Origin: SVTX01 sp045132775
Lineage (GTDB): Bacteria; Bacillota; Clostridia; Oscillospirales; CAG-272
NCBI GenBank assembly: GCA_045132775.1
Contig: JBGUSX010000132.1
Location: 1 to 28,358 of the forward strand
DNA length: 28,358 nucleotides
Direction of reading: 5' to 3'
Positions 1 to 8,572 of the stretch are shown here, one piece after another; the stretch's first letter is position 1, and every line of letters begins with the position of its first letter. A program made the position numbers and the translations under genes. Below the pieces are notes generated by a model. It was given only the letters and a program-made list of their open reading frames with translations, ran no database searches and was not told the origin of the DNA.

Positions 1-32
1 CTTTGTAACTCAATTTGTGTTCTCGCATGTCC

Positions 33-61
33 ATTATAACACACATCTTGAATTCTGTCGA
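33..61 (-). promoter_or_regulatory. Sigma-A type promoter firing out of the left edge
   Basis: Read on the minus strand, TCGACA (56-61) and TATAAT (33-38) are separated by 17 bases, and a TG extended -10 element is present (TGTTATAAT). It points off the left end, so the gene it serves is outside the window. It lies just past the terminator of the ruvB operon, as expected for the start of the next transcription unit. Confidence 0.6.
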
Positions 62-94
62 GTATCTCCTGTTTTCTCTTCCTGTTTTACCCAT

Positions 95-139
95 AAAAAA
101 TATGCACCTCCAAAAGTGTCTAACTTTTGGGGTGCATAT
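95..139 (-). terminator. Rho-independent terminator of the yfhO-ruvAB operon
   Basis: A long hairpin (arms 100-117 and 123-139, one bulged base, 5-base loop) is followed on the minus strand by a run of six T (95-100). It sits 22 bases past the ruvB stop codon, so it ends the minus-strand operon. Confidence 0.9.
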
Positions 140-160
140 CAATGCGAGCGGTGGATAATT

Positions 161-1231
161 TTATTTGTCTTCGTTTGAAAGGAAGGAGAGCTGTGTGCTA
201 TCCTTTGCCGTGGGGCGAGGGGTGAGTCCGAGGTGCTCGTAGGCAAGTCTTGTGACACAGCGTCCGCGCGGGGTACGGCTGAGATATCCTATCTGCATAA
301 GGTATGGTTCGTAGACGTCCTCGAGGGTAACTGCCTCCTCTCCGATGGTGGCGGCGAGGGTCTCGAGTCCGACGGGTCCTCCGTCGTAGAACTTGATTAT
401 CGTTTCGAGCATTCTCTTGTCGGTTGCGTCGAGTCCAAGCTCATCTATCTCGAGCTTATCGAGGGCGAACTGTGCGATCTCGTTATCTATCTCCTCCTTG
501 CCCTTGACCTGTGCAAAGTCGCGGACACGCTTGAGTAGTCTGTTGGCTATTCGCGGCGTTCCTCTTGAGCGAGAGGCTATCTCATACGCACCCTGCTCGT
601 TAATATCAATACCGAGGATACTTGCGCTTCTCGTTACGATGGTTGCGAGCTGTTCGGGGGTATAGAGCTCCAATTTAAGCACTACTCCGAATCGGTCGCG
701 AAGGGGAGTGGTGAGCTGACCTGCGCGTGTCGTTGCGCCTATAAGCGTGAACTTTGGCAGGTCGATTCTGATACTGCGCGCCGAAGGTCCTTTACCTATG
801 ATAATATCAAGTGCGAAATCCTCCATTGCGGGATAGAGTATTTCCTCTACCGAGCGCGAGAGGCGGTGTATCTCGTCGATAAAGAGCACGTCGCCCTCCG
901 AAAGATTGGTGAGGAGCGCGGCGAGGTCGCCCTGCTTCTCGATCGCGGGTCCCGAGGTGACTCTGATATTTACGCCCATCTCTGTTGCGATGATGTTTGA
1001 AAGCGTTGTTTTACCAAGTCCGGGAGGTCCGTAAAGAAGCACGTGGTCGAGGGATTCTCCCCTCAGCTTTGCCGCGTCGATATACACCTTGAGGTTTTCC
1101 TTTACCTTATCCTGTCCGATATAATCGTCGAGTGTTTTCGGGCGGAGAGAGACGTCGGTGTCGGAGTCCTCTGCGGAAAATGAGGTGGATACTATTCGGT
1201 TTTCAAAGTCAAATTCTTCGTCTTGGAACAC
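161..1231 (-). CDS. ruvB: Holliday junction branch migration ATPase RuvB
   Basis: RuvB is the hexameric AAA+ motor that drives branch migration of Holliday junctions together with RuvA. The 356-residue protein has Walker A GPPGLGKT (about 68-75), Walker B FIDEIH (117-122), the sensor region GATTRAG (165-171), the arginine finger in LRDRFG (177-182) and a C-terminal winged-helix domain, all usual for the family. Translation begins at a GTG preceded by AAAGGAGAG. The gene follows ruvA by 24 bases and is the last gene of the DUF951-yfhO-ruvA-ruvB operon. No classical SOS box was seen at the operon promoter. Confidence 0.98.
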   Translation of the reverse strand: MFQDEEFDFENRIVSTSFSAEDSDTDVSLRPKTLDDYIGQDKVKENLKVYIDAAKLRGESLDHVLLYGPPGLGKTTLSNIIATEMGVNIRVTSGPAIEKQGDLAALLTNLSEGDVLFIDEIHRLSRSVEEILYPAMEDFALDIIIGKGPSARSIRIDLPKFTLIGATTRAGQLTTPLRDRFGVVLKLELYTPEQLATIVTRSASILGIDINEQGAYEIASRSRGTPRIANRLLKRVRDFAQVKGKEEIDNEIAQFALDKLEIDELGLDATDKRMLETIIKFYDGGPVGLETLAATIGEEAVTLEDVYEPYLMQIGYLSRTPRGRCVTRLAYEHLGLTPRPTAKDSTQLSFLSNEDK

Positions 1232-1255
1232 GGTTTTTCTCTCCTTTCATTTTCC

Positions 1256-1879
1256 TTACATAAGCATTTTGAGTGCTTTCTTGATTATCTCCTCGAGTCC
1301 GAGGTTCTGTGTATCGATATTCTTGAGGACGTTCTGCGCCTCGGCTCTTGAATAACCGAGTACCATAAGTGCGTCCTGCGCCTCTGCAAGCTTGCCCGAA
1401 TTTGTGGGCATTTTTTGTGTGCTCGTTTCCATAACCGCGCTTGCGGTCGCCTCGATGTCGGTCTGCTTTAAAAGCTTATCCTTGAGCTCAAGAATAACTC
1501 TTGCGGCGGTCTTGGGTCCTATTCCATTTGCCTTTGCGATGGTTTTTCTGTCCTCTGTGCAGACCGCGAGGGCAAATTTCTCGGGTGTGAGCAGTGAGAG
1601 TATGGAAATTGCGGCTTTGGGTCCTACTCCCGAGACTCCGAGGAGCATTTTAAAGGAGGAAAGCTCGGCTTCGGTTGCAAAGCCGAAGAGCTCGATGCCG
1701 TCCTCACGCACGGCAAGATAGGTAAAGAGCTTTGCCGTGGGGGATTCTACGGTATGTCTTGGGGGGAGGGAATTATAGGTGTTTTCACTTATGGTCAGCT
1801 TGTAGCCGACTCCGCCCGCGTCGATGACGGCGCAGGACGGATCAGCCAGGGCAAGCTTACCCGAAATATAATAAAACAT
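1256..1879 (-). CDS. ruvA: Holliday junction DNA-binding subunit RuvA
   Basis: RuvA binds four-way junctions as a tetramer and loads RuvB. The 207-residue protein has an N-terminal OB-fold (about 1-65), two helix-hairpin-helix motifs (LGVSGVGPKAA near 80-90 and ANGIGPKTAA near 117-126) and a C-terminal RuvB-contacting domain (about 155-207). The ATG is preceded by GAAAGGAAC. It lies 35 bases downstream of yfhO and 24 bases upstream of ruvB, so it is almost certainly cotranscribed with both. Confidence 0.97.
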   Translation of the reverse strand: MFYYISGKLALADPSCAVIDAGGVGYKLTISENTYNSLPPRHTVESPTAKLFTYLAVREDGIELFGFATEAELSSFKMLLGVSGVGPKAAISILSLLTPEKFALAVCTEDRKTIAKANGIGPKTAARVILELKDKLLKQTDIEATASAVMETSTQKMPTNSGKLAEAQDALMVLGYSRAEAQNVLKNIDTQNLGLEEIIKKALKMLM

Positions 1880-1914
1880 AGTCTGTTCCTTTCGGATCTT
1901 TTACTTTGAAAGGG

Positions 1915-4900
1915 TTATTTTTTCTTTGTGGGGAGAGTTGCATTATCAACGGGCTCTTCGACTACGAAGATAGCTTTCGCGATCTTGAGGCGTCTGAGCT
2001 TATCCTCGAAGACGATAATGAGGACGAATCCTGCGATAGCAACGATGCTGATGACGAATCCCGCGATAATGGGAGTGGGGCGGTATACAAGGCGGATCTC
2101 GTGCTCGCCTGCATCCTCGATCTCAAATGCAACGAGTGCGTCAACTGCCTTTTCTATCTCAACCTGCTTGCCGTCAACGTAGACCTTCCAGCCCTCGTCG
2201 TAGGGAATCGTAGTGAGTATCGTTCTGTTGTTTTCCTTTGTGGTGAGAGTTCCTCTGATATCGTCGTCGGTGTGCTTTGTGATATTGAGCTGCTCCTCCT
2301 TGATGTCGTCGGTGACTTCTCCGAGAAGCTTCGTATCTGCGTAGTACATATAGTTATGTCCGTCGACTTCCTTGGTGTAGAACTCGTTTGCGTTGAGCGT
2401 TACGCAGAGTGTGTATTCGGTGGTATCGGTGAAGCATACCTCCACGATCCTCTCACTGCAGTTTGAAAGTGAGGTCGTGTTATCAAGCATAGTCACCTTT
2501 GCTGCCTTTTTGTCCGCGGCGGAGAGCTTACTGAACTCTTCGTAGGTATACGTTCCTTTGTAGATCTCGAGCTTGACGTTTCTCGTGTAGTAGGACGGGA
2601 AGTAGAGATAGAGCGGCACGCCCTCGGGAACTGTGTAGTTGAACACTACCGTTCCGCCCTTGCCCGTGTATTTATGGTGCTCGGAGGAGACTGTTGCGTT
2701 TACTCCCGAGCTCATTGTGGGCTCGCCCTTGAATTCTGCCCCCTTGAATACCTCAAGAGTGTCCTCGGAGCCGATGATCTCTGTTAAAAATGCGTTGATA
2801 CGGTTGAAAGGAGAGGTATATCCCTCAAGGCAATATCTGTCGTCGTCCTGGCTTACCCACTGGTTCTGCTCCTTGAAGTTGAGGACCTCGCGGTCAAGCA
2901 CTCCGCTTCCCGATGCGAACGCTAGCGAGAGGGCATATTTGTTTTCGTAGATATTGAGCTCGTAGAGGTGGTCGTATTCCTCGGATTCTATCATATCCAT
3001 ATACTCGTCGAGGGTCATATCCTCGTTCTTTGCGTAATCCTCTACGCTGAGGACGGGTGCGCCGTATATGGCATCGTAATCTCTGGGGGTTATGATATAT
3101 TTGACACCGAGAAGGGCATTGCTGACTACTGTTGCACCGTCAAAGCGCGAGCGGTGGGATGCTGAATAGAATCCCATATTGTGAAGGAAGGAGATAGTCT
3201 CTTTATTGAGCGTGGAGGTCGTTCCCGTAAGTCCGCGCACGTCGAGCGCCATGTTATCGTTGTCTTTACGCTTATTGGTAATTTCGGCGCGGTAGAAGGA
3301 ATCGTCGTAGTTCTCGAGCGTATCGACTACCGGCTCCATAAGGGTGTTGAATTCGTTGAACTTGGAATATTTGGAGAATCCTACGTCTTCGTCTAGGTCG
3401 TTGACGTTGCAGAGCCCGCTTAAGAATACTTCTACCGCAATAACGGATACGAGGACGACTGCGACGACATCCTTATTTTTCGCGACCTTCATCACGGCTA
3501 TTATCGAGATATAGGCGATAAGGCAAACTATCGTAAGTGTTACGGTCGCGAATTCGTGGACCTGGAACTTTCCGTCGTCGGGACCGTAGGAAAGTGCCTC
3601 GAGCTTTTCTTTATACTGTGTTTCAAAGTTCTGCACGATCGCGAGGAAGAACATAATGAATGCGGAAACGCACGCGATGCTCTTTGCGCTGATCTCTTCG
3701 ATATGCTCGAATGCTCTGAAGGCGAGGAAGAGCAAAAAGAAGCAGAACATGAAGCTGTATCTGTTATTGAGCCACATAGGCTTCTGGAAGCCGTGCCATA
3801 CGAGGTCAACAACGCTTATCATAAAGCTGAATGCGAAGATAGAAAGGAATACTCCGCTGGCGATCTTTTCTCTTACTGTGAAACGCTTTGAGCAGAAGAA
3901 TAGCGGTGCCAGAATGACGGTGATAAGTCCGCAATAGATAAAGGGAAGTCCGTCTATTCTTACTGTGTCGTAAGAGGAGGGGAGCATCTTGAAGAAGAGG
4001 TCGAAGAGGTCGAATCGCAACGCAATATCCCATGAAGGATCGGTAAAGTCTGACTTACCGAGCTGGAGCGAGTAGTATGCTCCTATTACGAGCACTGCCG
4101 CCATACAGATGGCAACAACCGAGAAAAATCCTACGCGGAGCAGGGACTTGCCAAGATGCATGCTTTCTTTGGCGGGATTGTTTACGTCGTTGTCCTTGTA
4201 AGCAAGGTGATAGAAGAAAAAGTAAAGGAGAACGAAGATGCAGACCATGTATCCGATATAGAAGTTGCTGGCGAGTGTGAGCGAGAGGAAGATGGTGAAT
4301 ATCTTGAATCTTCCGCGCTTTATCAGCTCCTCAAGTCCGTATGCGACAAGGGGCAGCCACATTACCGCGTCCATCCACATCGTGTTGCTCTGGTGAACGA
4401 TGCAGTACGCGCTCATTGCGTAAAGAATTGAGAATGCGACTACGGCAAACTTATTTTTGTTTGTTGAGTGCTTATGGAGATAGAAGCCCATCGTTCCGCC
4501 GCAGATTCCTGCCTTGATCATAAAGAGCAAGAGAAGGAACTCCTGTGTTCTGCTTGTAGGGAAGAGCAATATGAGGTATGAGAGCGGGCTTGCAAGATAG
4601 TACGCGTACATACCGAGGAACTCTCCGCCGAGTCCTCTTGACCACGAATACAGCATGCTTCCGCCGTCGTACACGATGTTTCTCAGTGCGCGGAAGAAGT
4701 AGACGTACTGTGCGTTAAGGTCGAGGACCAGCACGGTTCCGTCACCGAACGGGTGGATCGATCTTGCAAAGTAGATAAGGTAGACCAAAATAGCGGGGAT
4801 CAATACTGCTAAGGCGATATACCCGTATTCGCTCTTGGCTGATTTGTACCAATCCTTGAAGCCTCTCTTCTTTTTAAGAGCGGCATCGTTTGGTAGCATT

Positions 4901-4917
4901 TTTGTTTTACTGCTCAT
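1915..4917 (-). CDS. YfhO-family polytopic membrane protein (GT-C type)
   Basis: This 1000-residue integral membrane protein matches the YfhO family. A short Lys-rich cytoplasmic start (about 1-30) is followed by many hydrophobic helices over roughly the first 480 residues. A large, mostly soluble and presumably extracellular region (about 490-945) follows, with a last membrane helix near 947-970 and a charged tail. The early acidic loop containing VLDLNAQYVYFF (about 64-75) is where GT-C glycosyltransferases carry their catalytic acidic residue. Known for the family: YfhO of Bacillus subtilis and its Listeria homologue act in glycosylation of lipoteichoic acid with lipid-linked sugars. Inferred here: addition of a sugar to a cell-surface polymer; the substrate is unknown. 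No partner flippase or CsbB-like gene is adjacent. It sits unusually between DUF951 and ruvAB. Confidence 0.88.
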   Translation of the reverse strand: MSSKTKMLPNDAALKKKRGFKDWYKSAKSEYGYIALAVLIPAILVYLIYFARSIHPFGDGTVLVLDLNAQYVYFFRALRNIVYDGGSMLYSWSRGLGGEFLGMYAYYLASPLSYLILLFPTSRTQEFLLLLFMIKAGICGGTMGFYLHKHSTNKNKFAVVAFSILYAMSAYCIVHQSNTMWMDAVMWLPLVAYGLEELIKRGRFKIFTIFLSLTLASNFYIGYMVCIFVLLYFFFYHLAYKDNDVNNPAKESMHLGKSLLRVGFFSVVAICMAAVLVIGAYYSLQLGKSDFTDPSWDIALRFDLFDLFFKMLPSSYDTVRIDGLPFIYCGLITVILAPLFFCSKRFTVREKIASGVFLSIFAFSFMISVVDLVWHGFQKPMWLNNRYSFMFCFFLLFLAFRAFEHIEEISAKSIACVSAFIMFFLAIVQNFETQYKEKLEALSYGPDDGKFQVHEFATVTLTIVCLIAYISIIAVMKVAKNKDVVAVVLVSVIAVEVFLSGLCNVNDLDEDVGFSKYSKFNEFNTLMEPVVDTLENYDDSFYRAEITNKRKDNDNMALDVRGLTGTTSTLNKETISFLHNMGFYSASHRSRFDGATVVSNALLGVKYIITPRDYDAIYGAPVLSVEDYAKNEDMTLDEYMDMIESEEYDHLYELNIYENKYALSLAFASGSGVLDREVLNFKEQNQWVSQDDDRYCLEGYTSPFNRINAFLTEIIGSEDTLEVFKGAEFKGEPTMSSGVNATVSSEHHKYTGKGGTVVFNYTVPEGVPLYLYFPSYYTRNVKLEIYKGTYTYEEFSKLSAADKKAAKVTMLDNTTSLSNCSERIVEVCFTDTTEYTLCVTLNANEFYTKEVDGHNYMYYADTKLLGEVTDDIKEEQLNITKHTDDDIRGTLTTKENNRTILTTIPYDEGWKVYVDGKQVEIEKAVDALVAFEIEDAGEHEIRLVYRPTPIIAGFVISIVAIAGFVLIIVFEDKLRRLKIAKAIFVVEEPVDNATLPTKKK

Positions 4918-4944
4918 TTTTTCATCCTTTCTGGGAGGGGTGGA

Positions 4945-5136
4945 TCAATTATCCTTTATTACCTGCTTTACAGATCTTTCAAGCTTAATGCGGTCAAGTG
5001 TCATATCCCGTCCGCACTGTTCGCACACGATCCTGACGTCACTGCCTGCTCTTAACACTTTGAACAGTTTATTTCCGCATGGGTGCGGTTTTTTTAATTC
5101 AAGAATGTCGCCTTCGCAAAGCTTGAGAATCTGCAC
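4945..5136 (-). CDS. DUF951 family small protein, GTG start
   Basis: This small protein of about 63 residues belongs to the DUF951 family. It shows the family core GDILELKKPHPCG followed by a basic/aromatic stretch and a CEQCGR knuckle, giving Cys residues that could form a small zinc ribbon. Start choice: an upstream in-frame ATG at 5160 would place the ribosome binding site AGGAGG inside the coding region. The GTG at 5134-5136 lies 7 bases downstream of that AGGAGG and begins right at the conserved N-terminus, so it is preferred. It is the first gene of the minus-strand operon, 27 bases upstream of yfhO. The molecular function of the family is not established. Confidence 0.88.
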   Translation of the reverse strand: MQILKLCEGDILELKKPHPCGNKLFKVLRAGSDVRIVCEQCGRDMTLDRIKLERSVKQVIKDN

Positions 5137-5170
5137 GGCTTGTCCTCCTGTGTAAAGCAATATACAGTTT

Positions 5171-5199
5171 ATTATAACACACGAGGAAAAAATTGTAAA
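5171..5199 (-). promoter_or_regulatory. Promoter of the DUF951-yfhO-ruvA-ruvB operon
   Basis: On the minus strand TTTACA (5194-5199) and TATAAT (5171-5176) are separated by exactly 17 bases, with an extended -10 TG (TGTTATAAT). It lies about 35 bases upstream of the DUF951 GTG start and diverges from the ruvC promoter. Confidence 0.85.
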
Positions 5200-5248
5200 C
5201 GGTTTTCCCGAAGTTTTCTAATAATTTACAATTTAATTTAAATTTTGT

Positions 5249-5277
5249 TTGACTTTCATAAAGAAGTGTGATATAAT
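5249..5277 (+). promoter_or_regulatory. Promoter of the ruvC operon
   Basis: TTGACT (5249-5254), a 17-base spacer and TATAAT (5272-5277), with an extended -10 (TGATATAAT). It is 67 bases upstream of the ruvC start and back-to-back with the minus-strand operon promoter. No GAACN4GTTC or GTACN4GTA-like SOS operator was found between the two promoters. Confidence 0.87.
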
Positions 5278-5344
5278 AATTAAGATATGATAATGGGGGA
5301 TTTTGCGCTTTTGCGAGATTTCTCTTGATTTTCGGAGGTGTGGA

Positions 5345-5854
5345 ATGATCATTCTTGGCATTGACCCCGGTTACGCTATTGTGGGTTGGGGTGTAATTGA
5401 ATATTCGGGCTCGAAATTCCGCACGCTCGGTTACGGATCGATCCAGACTCCTGCAGGAATGCCTATCGTTGACCGTCTTGAAATGATCTACCGCGGTATG
5501 CGTGAGCTTATCGAAAAATATCACCCCGACGAGATGGCGATAGAGGAGCTCTTCTTCACCAACAACCAAAAGACAGGTATCGTTGTTGCGGAGGCGAGAG
5601 GAATAATTCTTCTTGCGGCGCATCTTGCGGGAATGAAGATCGGTGAATACACACCGCTTCAGGTAAAGCAGGCGGTGGTAGGATACGGAAGGGCGGAGAA
5701 AAAGCAGGTGATAATTATGGTGACGGGGATTCTCGGACTAAAGGAGCCGCCAAAGCCCGACGACACTGCGGACGCGCTTGCCATTGCGGTATGCCACGCG
5801 CACAGCGGTTGCTCGCGCCTGGCTTCCTATTACAACAAAAATCTCGAGAGTTGA
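5345..5854 (+). CDS. ruvC: Crossover junction endodeoxyribonuclease RuvC
   Basis: RuvC is the metal-dependent dimeric nuclease that resolves Holliday junctions. The 169-residue protein (about 173 in E. coli) has all four acidic active-site residues: D7 in ILGIDPG, E67 in MAIEELF, and D140 and D143 in PDDTADALAIA. The start was set at the ATG at 5345, after GGAGGTG and directly before the conserved first strand; an upstream in-frame ATG at 5303 would add 14 non-conserved residues. It is the first gene of the plus-strand run. Unlike the common ruvC-ruvA-ruvB order, ruvC here is divergent from ruvAB and about 3.5 kb from ruvA. Confidence 0.97.
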   Translation: MIILGIDPGYAIVGWGVIEYSGSKFRTLGYGSIQTPAGMPIVDRLEMIYRGMRELIEKYHPDEMAIEELFFTNNQKTGIVVAEARGIILLAAHLAGMKIGEYTPLQVKQAVVGYGRAEKKQVIIMVTGILGLKEPPKPDDTADALAIAVCHAHSGCSRLASYYNKNLES

Positions 5855-5909
5855 TCTCATAAAATATTCAAAGTGTCGTCACGCTGACGGCAAGGATGGA
5901 GTATAAAAT

Positions 5910-6782
5910 ATGTGGTGCAGTGATAATTGGAAGGATTACGAATTGCTTGACGCGTCGGACGGAGAGCGTCTTGAGCGTTGGGGTAAATACATACTCGTTC
6001 GTCCCGATCCCCAGATAATCTGGAAGGATGCGGCGAGACACGCGATGTGGAAGTGCGCTGACGGTGTTTACCGCCGCTCGTCAAACGGCGGCGGAGGCTG
6101 GGTAAAGCAGAAGACCCCTGAATCGTGGGATATTTCTTACGATCATTTGGGTCTTAAGTTCCGTTTGAAGCCCATGGGCTTTAAGCACACGGGACTTTTT
6201 CCCGAGCAGGCGGCTAACTGGGATTGGTTCTCCGAGCTTATCAAAAAAGCGGGCAGACCTATAAAGGTGCTCAATCTCTTTGCGTATACGGGCGGAGCTA
6301 CCGTTGCCGCGGCAAAGGCGGGGGCGCAGGTCGTTCACGTTGACGCGTCGAAGGGTATGGTCGCTATGGCGAAGGAAAATGCGGCTCTTTCGGGTCTTGA
6401 AAACGCACCTATACGCTACATCGTTGACGACTGCAAGAAGTTCGTTGAGCGTGAGATAAGACGCGGAAACAAGTACGATGGAATAATCATGGACCCTCCT
6501 TCGTACGGCAGAGGACCATCGGGTGAGGTATGGAAGCTTGAGGACTCTATTGACGAGTTTGTCGGACTTGTATCAAAGGTGCTCAGTGACGAGCCCTTGT
6601 TCTTCCTTATAAATTCCTATACGACGGGACTTTCTCCGCTTACCATGAGCTATATTCTTGACCTCAAGGTCAAGTCGAGATACGGCGGTAAAATTGAGTC
6701 GGGTGAGCTCGGTCTTCGCGTAACGCAGACGGGCGCGCCTCTTCCTTGCGGTGCAAGCTCGCGTTGGACTGCCGACAAATAA
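5910..6782 (+). CDS. Class I SAM-dependent methyltransferase (RlmI/RlmK-like)
   Basis: The 290-residue protein resembles the methyltransferase domain of RlmI/RlmK-type rRNA methyltransferases. It has motif I VLNLFAYTGGATVAAAKAGA (about 120-139), the acidic ribose-binding loop VVHVDAS (141-147) and the motif IV catalytic loop DPPSYGRG (195-202). An N-terminal region with many Trp and basic residues (about 1-95) may contact nucleic acid. The DPPSYG loop suggests base methylation, but the substrate cannot be assigned from sequence. It follows ruvC by 55 bases with no terminator, and the ecfA1 start is 25 bases downstream, so it is probably in the same operon. Confidence 0.85.
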   Translation: MWCSDNWKDYELLDASDGERLERWGKYILVRPDPQIIWKDAARHAMWKCADGVYRRSSNGGGGWVKQKTPESWDISYDHLGLKFRLKPMGFKHTGLFPEQAANWDWFSELIKKAGRPIKVLNLFAYTGGATVAAAKAGAQVVHVDASKGMVAMAKENAALSGLENAPIRYIVDDCKKFVEREIRRGNKYDGIIMDPPSYGRGPSGEVWKLEDSIDEFVGLVSKVLSDEPLFFLINSYTTGLSPLTMSYILDLKVKSRYGGKIESGELGLRVTQTGAPLPCGASSRWTADK

Positions 6783-6807
6783 ATTCTGAACAGACGGAGG
6801 CATTGAG

Positions 6808-7674
6808 GTGTCTTACATTAAAATACGAAATCTGAATTTTTCATACAAGGACGACGAGGGAAATCCCGAGAGCGTTTTGCGCGATCTTTCGCTCGATATT
6901 GAAAAGGGCGAATACGTTGCGGTGCTAGGTCACAACGGCTCGGGAAAGTCGACCCTTGCAAAGCTTCTCAATCTCGTAATTGACGATTACGATTATTTTG
7001 AGGGAAGCATTGAGATAGACGGGGTCGAGATAAGCTCACCCGATATGACCGAGGACGATATTTACGAGCTTCGAAAAAAGGTTGGAATGGTCTTTCAGAA
7101 TCCCGACAACCAGATAGTTGCGACTATCGTTGAGGAGGACGTTGCTTTCGGACCCGAAAATCTCGGATTGCCGCGTGACGAGATCCGCCGCCGTGTTGAC
7201 GGTGCTCTTGCAACGGTCGGCATGAGTGAATACTCCCGTCACGAGCCTCACAGGCTTTCGGGCGGTCAGAAGCAGAGAGTTGCCATTGCGGGAATTATTG
7301 CGATGAAGCCCGATTGCATCATTTTCGACGAATCTACCGCTATGCTTGACCCTATGGGTCGTCGCGAGGTGGTTGCCACGATGGAAAAGCTCAATCGCGA
7401 AGAGGGAAAGACGATAATTACCATCACACACTATATGGACGAGGCGGTGCGCGCCGACAGGGTCGTGGTTATTGACGACGGGCGCATCATTCTTGACGGA
7501 AAGCCCTCCGAGATATTTGCACAGGCGGACAAGCTCCGCGCGTGCGGACTCGATCTGCCGCAGTGCTCGGATCTGCTTCTTCGTCTGCGTGCGCGCGGCA
7601 TCAAGCTTGACGGGGAGATCAACACTCCCGAGCAGTGCGCAGAGACTATATTGAATTCGTTAAAAAACAGATAA
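6808..7674 (+). CDS. ecfA1: ECF transporter ATPase subunit EcfA1
   Basis: This is one of the two ATPases of the energy-coupling factor module that powers vitamin and micronutrient uptake through exchangeable S components. The 288-residue protein shows Walker A GHNGSGKST (41-49), Q-loop QNPDNQ (97-102), signature LSGGQKQR (150-157), Walker B CIIFDEST (170-177) and the switch His (H208). The QNPDNQ loop marks it as A1 rather than A2. Translation starts at a GTG 7 bases after GGAGG. It is followed by ecfA2, ecfT and truA. Confidence 0.96.
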   Translation: MSYIKIRNLNFSYKDDEGNPESVLRDLSLDIEKGEYVAVLGHNGSGKSTLAKLLNLVIDDYDYFEGSIEIDGVEISSPDMTEDDIYELRKKVGMVFQNPDNQIVATIVEEDVAFGPENLGLPRDEIRRRVDGALATVGMSEYSRHEPHRLSGGQKQRVAIAGIIAMKPDCIIFDESTAMLDPMGRREVVATMEKLNREEGKTIITITHYMDEAVRADRVVVIDDGRIILDGKPSEIFAQADKLRACGLDLPQCSDLLLRLRARGIKLDGEINTPEQCAETILNSLKNR

Positions 7675-7714
7675 ACAGATAAATTCAAGCCTTATTTGAG
7701 GCTGAAAGGGAAAA

Positions 7715-8572
7715 ATGGCAAAGATTAAGGTTGAAAACGTCTCGTACGTTTACAGTGCGGGCACGCCCTTTGAGGTGCGTGCGCTTGATGACGTTTGCAT
7801 TGAGATAAAAGAGAATACCGTGACGGGCATTATCGGGCACACGGGCTCGGGCAAGTCTACTCTTGTCGGTATGTTCAACGGTCTTGTCAAGCCCTCGTCG
7901 GGCAGGATCCTTCTTGACGGAGAGGACATCTGGGCAAAGCCGAAGGAGATCGGCAAGGTGAGATACAAGGTCGGACTCGTTATGCAGTACCCCGAGTATC
8001 AGCTCTTTGAGGATACTGTTTGGGAGGATATTGCGTACGGTCCGAAGAATATGGGTCTTGACTCCGAGGAGATAAAGAAGAGAGTCGTTGAGGCGGCAGA
8101 GCTTGTTGGACTTGAACGCGACGTTCTTTTGAAGTCTCCATTCGATCTTTCGGGCGGTCAAAAGCGCCGTGCGGCTATTGCGGGCGTTATGGCTATGCGC
8201 CCCGAGGTGCTCGTTCTTGACGAGCCGAGCGCGGGACTTGATCCTGCGGGACGAAATTCAATATTTGAGGCTATCGGAAGATATGCGGATGCGACGGGTG
8301 CGGCGGTCATTATTGTAAGTCACAGTATGGACGACATGGCGAAATACTGCGAGGAGCTCGTCGTTATGTGTCACTCAAAGGTGGCTATGTGCGGAAAAAG
8401 ACACGAGGTCTTTTCACGCGGTGACGAGCTTGAGGCTATCGGTCTCGGTGTGCCGCAGATGACGCGTCTCGTTATGCTTCTGCGACAGAGCGGTGTTGAC
8501 ATCTCGCCCGATATTTACACGGTCGAGGATGCCGAGCGCGCTCTTGCGGATCTCCTGGGAGGTGCTGTATGA
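7715..8572 (+). CDS. ecfA2: ECF transporter ATPase subunit EcfA2
   Basis: This is the second ATPase of the energy-coupling module and is expected to form a heterodimer with EcfA1 on the coupling helices of EcfT. The 285-residue protein has Walker A GHTGSGKST (41-49), Q-loop QYPEYQLFE (91-99, typical of A2), signature LSGGQKRR (145-152), Walker B VLVLDEP (165-171) and switch H203. Its stop overlaps the ecfT start by four bases (ATGA), which indicates translational coupling and helps fix stoichiometry. The start follows GAAAGGG. Confidence 0.96.
   Translation: MAKIKVENVSYVYSAGTPFEVRALDDVCIEIKENTVTGIIGHTGSGKSTLVGMFNGLVKPSSGRILLDGEDIWAKPKEIGKVRYKVGLVMQYPEYQLFEDTVWEDIAYGPKNMGLDSEEIKKRVVEAAELVGLERDVLLKSPFDLSGGQKRRAAIAGVMAMRPEVLVLDEPSAGLDPAGRNSIFEAIGRYADATGAAVIIVSHSMDDMAKYCEELVVMCHSKVAMCGKRHEVFSRGDELEAIGLGVPQMTRLVMLLRQSGVDISPDIYTVEDAERALADLLGGAV

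Noticed and set aside
1906..2466. 186-residue plus-strand open frame opposite yfhO
   Set aside because: Antisense shadow of yfhO, with low-complexity composition and no ribosome binding site; yfhO codes clearly on the other strand.
5137..5344. SOS box controlling ruv genes
   Set aside because: Neither GAACN4GTTC nor the GTAC-type variant seen at lexA occurs between the two divergent promoters.
5099..5623. 174-residue minus-strand open frame across the divergent promoter region
   Set aside because: It overlaps ruvC, both promoters and the DUF951 start, and has no ribosome binding site or family match.
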